From NCBI GenBank assembly GCA_937975765.1, contig CALJUR010000037.1, positions 1 through 9,338 of the forward strand: 9,338 nt of DNA, read 5' to 3'. Made by a program: the position numbers and the translations under genes. Shown here one piece after another: positions 4,941-9,338 of this stretch (within the stretch, counting starts at the first letter, position 1; each line of letters starts with the position of its first letter). The notes beneath the pieces were generated by a model that searched no databases, had not been told where the DNA came from, and saw only the letters and a list, made by a program, of their open reading frames with translations. Source of the DNA: an uncultured Myxococcales bacterium. GTDB taxonomy: Bacteria > Myxococcota_A > UBA9042 > DTJE01.

Positions 4941-7064
4941 ATGACCCGAGCCGCCCTGCCCCTGCTGACGATCGCGCTGCTGGCCGCCTCGTGCACCACG
5001 CCCGTCTGGGAGTACCCGAAGGCGACGCCGCCCGCCGGGGACTGGATGCGGGTGGCCCGGGTGGCCGGCGCGGCGGTGGACATGGAGGACGACGAGGCCG
5101 AGTGGGTGGACCTGCTGGATGCCGCGGTCCGTGCCAACGTCAGCGTCATCGAGGCCGACTCGGCGCTGTCCGAGTACATGGACGAAACGCGGTTCGACCG
5201 CGAACTGGACATGATGCGGCGCTTCGCGCAACTGTGCCACGAGCGCAACCTGAAAGTCGTCTGGTACTACCCCAGCCTGGAGGTCATCACCCCGGACGGC
5301 GAGACGCTGCCGAACAGCATGTACAAGGACCACCCCGACTGGGTGCAGAAGGGCCTGGACGAGGAGCACCCCGGGCAGTTCGCGCCGAACGTGTTCTACG
5401 GCAGCAAGGCCTTCTGGGTGGACCCGGGCGCGGAGTCGGCCTGGATGTGCCACCTGTCCGGGTGGCGGCAGGTCTACCTGGACCGCGTCAGGAAGATCGC
5501 CGCGACCGGCCTGGACGGGATGTGGCTGGACGTGCCGCTGTTCAACGACATCGTCGGGCGCTGGGCCTGCCAGCACGACCTGGACCGGGCGAAGTTCAAG
5601 GCGGACACCGGGATGGACATGCCGGTGGTGGTCGCGAACGACGAGGGCGAGTACCGGCTGGACCCGACGACCGAGGCGTTCAAGGCGTGGGTGCACTGGC
5701 GCCACGAGGAGATCGACGCCTTCCTGAAGGACGTGCTGGCCGCGGCGCAGTCGGTCCAGCCGGGCTTCGACCTGGTCGTCGAGACCGTCACGATGGACTA
5801 CAACGCGGCGCTGTTCGAGGGACTGGACGGCGCCTTCGCCGGGCCGCTGGACCACTTCTGGCACGTGTGGGAGGTGGACGTCCTGTCCGACACCAACGCG
5901 ATGGCGAACGGCTACCGCAACGACTGGGCCTCGCTGGTCGCGATGTACGAGTTCGGCCGGGGCGCGGACGCCGGACGCGCGGCGTGGGCATTCACGTACG
6001 GGTACCAGCCGGACGACGCCGAGGCCGTGATGATGACGGCGGTCGCGGCCCAGGTGAACCCGTACGAGTTGAAGAGCCCCGAGATGACCACGACGGTCGG
6101 GCAGGACTACCGCCGACGCGTGTTCGGCTGGCTGAAGGAAAACGAGGACGACCTGTTCCGGTCCCAGTCGGCGGCACGGGTGGCGATCCTGCACTCGTCC
6201 GCGTCGCGGGACTACATCGACGCGGTCTGCACGGCTTCCTGGGACGAGGGGGAGGCGTGCGGCGTGTCGCTGTTCGACACGTGGCAGCGGCCCGACGAGA
6301 AGATGGCGTGGTGGACCGAGGACGCGGACGACAGCGTGCACAACTCGCGCTACCTGGGCGAGTACCGCGGGATCGTGAAGGCGCTGTCGGAATCGCACGT
6401 GCCGTTCGACGTGCTGCCGTCGCGACTGCTGACGGCGGACCAGGCCGCGAGGTACGACGTGCTGGTGGCCCCGTCGCTGGCGGCGCTGTCGGACGCCGAA
6501 GCGGCGGTGCTTTCGTCGTTCGCCCAGGCGGGCGGCACCGTGGTCTTCACCGGGACCACGACCCCCGCGACGATGGACGAGCAGGGCCGCGCGAAGGCCC
6601 GGCCCGACTTCCAGGCCCAGGGGACGTATGCGGTGGGGTTCCCGAAGAACGCGGCCATCGGCGACGGCCGGTTCTACTGGCTGCCGGACGTCGGGCGGCG
6701 GCTGCTGCGCGGCGACGACGGGGCGGCGGAACTGCTGGCGGACTTCTCGACGGTGGTCGGCGACGCGGCCCGGCCGCTGGTGCGCACGAACGCGGGGACG
6801 GGGATCCACCTGGACGCGTACCGTCGCGACGAGCGCACGATCGTGCACGCGCTGAACACCACCGGCGCCACCGGCCAGTTCTCGATCGTCCACCAGGCCT
6901 TCCGGCTGGGCGTGAACGTCGGGACCGCGACCGTCGCGAAAGTGCTGTCCACCTCGGCCCGGGATGCCGGCCCCCGGGAGGTCCCGTTCACGGTCACGGA
7001 CGGCTGGGTCGAGTTCGACGCCGCGGTCGATGTCCACACCTTGTACGTCGTCGTGACCGGCTGA
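4941..7064 (+). CDS. Putative glycoside-hydrolase-like lipoprotein (TIM barrel plus GATase-like domain)
   Basis: This is a 707-residue predicted lipoprotein. The signal peptide ends in lipobox LAAS-Cys18. Residues about 35-410 read as a TIM barrel of the putative glycosidase type: CHERNLKVVWYYPSLE on an early strand, YKDHPDWVQKG, then GLDGMWLDVPLF (Asp197) and DLVVETVTMDY (Glu281) at strand ends where catalytic acids usually sit. Residues about 412-540 resemble the beta-galactosidase trimerisation (GATase-like) domain: VAILHSS, YDVLVAPSLAALSDAEA, AGGTVVFTG. A beta-rich C-terminal domain follows (about 610-707). The order resembles GH42 and 'hypothetical glycosyl hydrolase' (GHL6-like) families, but I cannot name the family or substrate. 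ATG 4941 was chosen because it places the signal peptide at the N terminus; an in-frame GTG at 4932 would add three residues. AGG at 4930-4932 is a weak ribosome site. Diverges from the LTD lipoprotein gene. Confidence 0.7.
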   Translation: MTRAALPLLTIALLAASCTTPVWEYPKATPPAGDWMRVARVAGAAVDMEDDEAEWVDLLDAAVRANVSVIEADSALSEYMDETRFDRELDMMRRFAQLCHERNLKVVWYYPSLEVITPDGETLPNSMYKDHPDWVQKGLDEEHPGQFAPNVFYGSKAFWVDPGAESAWMCHLSGWRQVYLDRVRKIAATGLDGMWLDVPLFNDIVGRWACQHDLDRAKFKADTGMDMPVVVANDEGEYRLDPTTEAFKAWVHWRHEEIDAFLKDVLAAAQSVQPGFDLVVETVTMDYNAALFEGLDGAFAGPLDHFWHVWEVDVLSDTNAMANGYRNDWASLVAMYEFGRGADAGRAAWAFTYGYQPDDAEAVMMTAVAAQVNPYELKSPEMTTTVGQDYRRRVFGWLKENEDDLFRSQSAARVAILHSSASRDYIDAVCTASWDEGEACGVSLFDTWQRPDEKMAWWTEDADDSVHNSRYLGEYRGIVKALSESHVPFDVLPSRLLTADQAARYDVLVAPSLAALSDAEAAVLSSFAQAGGTVVFTGTTTPATMDEQGRAKARPDFQAQGTYAVGFPKNAAIGDGRFYWLPDVGRRLLRGDDGAAELLADFSTVVGDAARPLVRTNAGTGIHLDAYRRDERTIVHALNTTGATGQFSIVHQAFRLGVNVGTATVAKVLSTSARDAGPREVPFTVTDGWVEFDAAVDVHTLYVVVTG

Positions 7065-7120
7065 CCGCCCCCTCCCGCGCAAACACCTCCAAAACGCCTC
7101 CGAACCCGCGTCCGGGAAGG

Positions 7121-7143
7121 TCGCGACGCATTCGCGGATTTTA
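7121..7143 (+). terminator. Weak intrinsic terminator candidate after the glycosidase-like gene
   Basis: CGCGA (7122-7126) pairs with TCGCG (7132-7136) around a CGCAT loop and is followed by GATTTTA. The stem is short and the T run has only four bases, so termination efficiency is uncertain. Confidence 0.4.
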
Positions 7144-7196
7144 CGCATCCGACAATACTCGAATCATTCCCTGGATTTTCCTCGTGTTTTTTTCCC

Positions 7197-7224
7197 TTCA
7201 CTTCCTGGATTGGAACGATAGAAT
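7197..7224 (+). promoter_or_regulatory. Candidate promoter of the hdrCBA operon
   Basis: TAGAAT (7219-7224) is a good -10, with TTCACT (7197-7202) as a possible -35 at a 16-base spacing. It lies at the end of the most AT-rich stretch of the window (about 7138-7215), as promoters in GC-rich genomes often do. The predicted 5' leader is roughly 50 bases. Confidence 0.55.
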
Positions 7225-7266
7225 GCCGCGCAGGCCGGCTGACGCCGACTTCCCGATCACTCGAAC

Positions 7267-7271
7267 GGAGG
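7267..7271 (+). promoter_or_regulatory. Ribosome binding site that fixes the GTG start of hdrC
   Basis: GGAGG lies seven bases before GTG 7279. It supports this non-ATG start over any internal ATG. Confidence 0.75.
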
Positions 7272-7278
7272 TACGCCC

Positions 7279-7851
7279 GTGGGTACGCACGAGCACTCCC
7301 ACGACCATTCCGGTCCGGAGCCGCTTGCCGCACGCGTGGAACGCATGACCGGGTTGAACCCGGCGAAGTGCTACCAGTGCGGCAAGTGCTCGGCCGGGTG
7401 CCCGATGGCCGCGGAAACCACCTTGAGACCGCACGACGTGATGCGCCTGGTCGCCCGCAACCAGCTGGAACGGCTGAGGGATGCGGACGGCATGTGGCTG
7501 TGCCTGACGTGCGAGACGTGCACGGCCCGCTGCCCGAACGGCTGCGACCCGGCGCGGACCATGGACGCGCTGCGGGAGATCTTCCAGGGCAGCGGCGAAG
7601 GCCGCGCCCCGAAGCCCATCCGCGCGTTCCACAAGTCCTTCCTCGACCAGGTCCGGTCGCACGGCCGGCTGTTCGAGTTCGGGCTGATCCTTTCCTACAA
7701 GCTGGGCGGAGGCCCGTTGTTCGCCGACGTGACGACCAGCCCGGGCGTCATGGCGCGCGGCAAGCTGGGACTGGCCCCGCACCGCGTGAAGGGGCTGCAG
7801 GAGATCCGGCGGATCTTCGACGCCTGCGGCGCGCAGGAGGAAGGACGATGA
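7279..7851 (+). CDS. hdrC: Heterodisulfide reductase subunit C-like iron-sulfur protein
   Basis: This 190-residue protein is the two-cluster ferredoxin-like subunit that passes electrons between HdrA and the catalytic HdrB in a soluble cytoplasmic complex. Two [4Fe-4S] motifs of the form CxxCxxCxxxC are visible: Cys31/34/37/41 (CYQCGKCSAGCP) and Cys75/78/81/85 (CLTCETCTARCP), each followed by Pro as in the family. Between them, RPHDVMRLV is typical of HdrC. Length is usual for the family. The N terminus HEHSHDH (residues 4-10) is histidine-rich and may be a lineage-specific extension. Its stop overlaps the hdrB start by four bases (ATGA at 7848-7851), indicating translational coupling. In bacteria such sets may work with HdrA in flavin-based bifurcation; the physiological substrate is not known from the sequence. 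Confidence 0.93.
   Translation: MGTHEHSHDHSGPEPLAARVERMTGLNPAKCYQCGKCSAGCPMAAETTLRPHDVMRLVARNQLERLRDADGMWLCLTCETCTARCPNGCDPARTMDALREIFQGSGEGRAPKPIRAFHKSFLDQVRSHGRLFEFGLILSYKLGGGPLFADVTTSPGVMARGKLGLAPHRVKGLQEIRRIFDACGAQEEGR
7835..7840 (+). promoter_or_regulatory. Ribosome binding site of hdrB
   Basis: AGGAGG, the full consensus, lies within the end of hdrC, seven bases before ATG 7848. It fixes the start inside a much longer open frame. Confidence 0.8.
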
Positions 7852-8750
7852 GTCGGATCGGCTACTATCCCGGCTGTTCGCTGCACGGGCTGTCCCGCGA
7901 GTACGACGAGAGCCTGAAGGCGATCGTGCCTTCCCTGGACACCGAACTGGTCGAGATCGACGACTGGTCGTGCTGCGGCGCGTCGTCGGCGCACGGCGTC
8001 AGCCACCTGCTGAGCGTCGCGCTGCCCGCGCGCAACCTGGCCATCGCCGAGGAGCAGGGCCTGCCCGAGGTCGTGGCCCCCTGCGCGGCGTGCTACGCCC
8101 GGCTGGCGACGGCCCGCCACGAGATCTCCGGGGACGCGAACCTGGCCGGCACCGTCAACAAGGTGCTGGTGCGGGACTTCCGGAACAGCGTCCAGGTCCG
8201 CAGCATCCTCGAAGTGCTGAAGGGCCAGGTCGCGACGATCAAGGCCAAGGCCACCCGCCCGCTGAAGGACCTGAAGGTCGCCTGCTACTACGGCTGCCTG
8301 CTGGTCCGGCCGGTCGAGGTCACCGGCGGGTACGACGACGCCGAGGACCCGTCCTCGATGGAGGAGGTCTGCAAGGCCGCGGGCGCCACGCCGGTCAAGT
8401 GGAACCGGCGCCTGGACTGCTGCGGCGGCGGCCTGTCCATGTCGCGGACCGGATCGGTCGTGCGGCTGGGCTCGGCAATCCTGAAGGATGCCCGGGCGGC
8501 CGGCGCGGACGCGATCGTGGTCGCCTGCCCGATGTGCCACAGCAACCTGGACTTCCGGCAGAAGGCGATGATCTCGCGCGGGGCGTGGGAGGGCGAGATG
8601 CCCATCCTGTTCGTCACGCAGGTCGTCGGCCTGTCCATGGGCATCGACCCGAAGACGCTGGGCCTGGGCCGGCACTTCGTGTCCACGAACGCGGTGACGG
8701 CGCGGCTGGCAGGTGCCGCGGCGCCGGCAGCCGCGGGGGAGGTGGGCTGA
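7848..8750 (+). CDS. hdrB: Heterodisulfide reductase subunit B-like protein
   Basis: This 300-residue protein is the disulfide-reducing subunit, which in methanogens carries two non-cubane [4Fe-4S] clusters bound by CCG domains. Both CCG motifs are intact. The N-terminal one is Cys10, Cys42-Cys43, Cys79 and Cys82, matching the CX31CCX35CXXC spacing. The C-terminal one is Cys146/Cys150 (CYYGC), Cys191-Cys192 (LDCCGGG), Cys227 and Cys230 (ACPMC). The start MSRIGYYPGCSLHG is typical of the family. The last 15 or so residues are Ala/Gly-rich and look like a dispensable tail. The stop shares one base with the hdrA start (TGATG, 8748-8752). All cluster ligands are present, so an active subunit is expected; whether it acts on CoM-CoB-type, DsrC-type or other disulfides cannot be told from the sequence. 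Confidence 0.94.
   Translation: MSRIGYYPGCSLHGLSREYDESLKAIVPSLDTELVEIDDWSCCGASSAHGVSHLLSVALPARNLAIAEEQGLPEVVAPCAACYARLATARHEISGDANLAGTVNKVLVRDFRNSVQVRSILEVLKGQVATIKAKATRPLKDLKVACYYGCLLVRPVEVTGGYDDAEDPSSMEEVCKAAGATPVKWNRRLDCCGGGLSMSRTGSVVRLGSAILKDARAAGADAIVVACPMCHSNLDFRQKAMISRGAWEGEMPILFVTQVVGLSMGIDPKTLGLGRHFVSTNAVTARLAGAAAPAAAGEVG
8738..8742 (+). promoter_or_regulatory. Ribosome binding site of hdrA
   Basis: GGAGG inside the end of hdrB, seven bases before ATG 8750, supports the overlapping start of hdrA. Confidence 0.7.
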
Positions 8751-9295
8751 TGGCTCGCATCGGAGTCTTCGTCTGCCATTGTGGCGAGAACATCGGGCGC
8801 ACCGTCGATTGCGCGAAGGTCGCGGAGGCGTGCAGCCACGTCCCAGGCGTCGTCCACAGCGTCGACTACAAGTACATGTGCAGCGACCCGGGCCAGCAGA
8901 TGGTCAAGCAGGCCATCGCCGAGAAGGGCCTGACGGGCGTGGTCGTGGCGGCGTGCAGCCCCCACATGCACGAGAAGACGTTCCGCCGCGCCGCGGCCGG
9001 CGCCGGCCTGAACCCCTTCCTGTGCGAGATGGCCAACGTCCGCGAGCACTGCAGCTGGATCCACGAGGACCGCGAGGAGGCGACCGCCAAGGCGATCGAC
9101 ATCGCGAAGACCATCATCGAGAAGGTCAAGCGCAACACCCCACTGTCGACCATCCGCATCCCGGTCACGCGCCGGGCGCTGGTCATCGGCGGCGGCATCG
9201 CGGGCATCCAGGCTGCGCTGGACATCGCCGACGGCGGCCGCGAGGTCATCCTGGTCGAGAAGGGCCCGTCGATCGGCGGCCACATGTCGCAGTTG
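8750..9295 (+). CDS. hdrA: Heterodisulfide reductase subunit A, N-terminal part (cut off by contig end)
   Basis: The first 182 residues of HdrA, the FAD-containing subunit that in bifurcating complexes splits electron pairs between ferredoxin and HdrB, are present. They include the N-terminal domain with Cys9-x-Cys11 (VFVCHCGENIG), KYMCSDPGQ (Cys44), VVAACSPHMHEKTFRRA (Cys69) and NVREHCSWIHE (Cys101). The FAD-binding Rossmann fold then begins with GGGIAGIQAAL (147-157), with Glu170 at the end of the second strand (VILVEKGPSIGGHM). Full HdrA proteins are several times longer; the rest of the FAD domain and the ferredoxin clusters are missing. The frame stays open to the last base, but everything after codon 182 is adapter, so RSEEHTSELQS and the following residues are not biological. 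Third gene of the hdrCBA operon. Confidence 0.95.
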
Positions 9296-9338
9296 AGATC
9301 GGAAGAGCACACGTCTGAACTCCAGTCACCGAATACGA
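9296..9338 (+). other. Untrimmed Illumina TruSeq adapter plus index
   Basis: AGATCGGAAGAGCACACGTC begins at 9296, and the match to the standard TruSeq read-1 adapter continues to 9329. The last nine bases (CGAATACGA) fit an eight-base index plus the first A of the next adapter segment. This is sequencing artefact, not genomic DNA. Confidence 0.97.

Noticed and set aside
4875..7148. Long - strand open frame opposite the glycosidase-like gene
   Set aside because: It is rich in His/Arg/Val/Gln with no domain signal and is antisense to a gene with a convincing signal peptide and fold.
4991..7348. Long + strand alternative frame over the glycosidase-like gene
   Set aside because: It is Arg/Gly-rich, has no motifs, and runs across the promoter region into hdrC.
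8713..9318. + strand frame at the end of the window
   Set aside because: It overlaps hdrA in another frame, lacks domains, and its stop lies inside the adapter. The real hdrA frame has no stop before the end.

Overview
This window is GC-rich bacterial DNA (roughly two-thirds G+C by eye) from what looks like a short-read metagenome or draft-genome contig. It begins inside a repeat and ends in untrimmed Illumina adapter, so biological sequence stops at 9295. The gene content (a multi-cluster iron-sulfur hydrogenase-like sensor and heterodisulfide reductase genes) points to an anaerobic or facultatively anaerobic, diderm-type bacterium that makes lipoproteins. I cannot assign a phylum from the sequence alone.

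Layout. Positions 1-164 hold two copies of a 55-bp direct repeat (period 84) containing a hairpin, then a GC-rich hairpin. On the + strand, 198-4259 carries a signalling operon: an [FeFe]-hydrogenase-like protein fused to a histidine kinase, a stand-alone receiver protein, and a receiver-PAS-histidine kinase hybrid. On the - strand, 4289-4780 encodes a small lamin-tail-domain lipoprotein. It diverges from a + strand lipoprotein (4941-7064) with a glycoside-hydrolase-like TIM barrel. After a 214-bp relatively AT-rich gap with a promoter candidate, 7279-9295 is an hdrC-hdrB-hdrA operon with 4-bp and 1-bp stop/start overlaps. hdrA is cut off after 182 codons by the adapter.

How the genes may work together. 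The hydrogenase-like module keeps cysteines for the H-cluster but has lost catalytic-loop residues, as expected for a putatively sensory (HydS/HsfB-like, group C) protein. It would report H2 or redox state through its kinase domain to one or both receivers encoded next to it. No DNA-binding output domain is present, so the target is not visible here. HdrCBA is a cytoplasmic electron-transfer module that in other organisms couples ferredoxin, H2 or NADH chemistry to thiol/disulfide chemistry. A regulatory link between the H2/redox sensor and this Hdr operon is attractive but is inference only, because two unrelated lipoprotein genes lie between them.

The most unusual points are the kinase-fused hydrogenase with altered H-cluster loops, a family of GC-rich hairpins around that gene, a marked shortage of AGCT with a matching codon-pair bias, and the adapter read-through that would create a false protein C-terminus. 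No stretch longer than about 215 bases lacks a gene.
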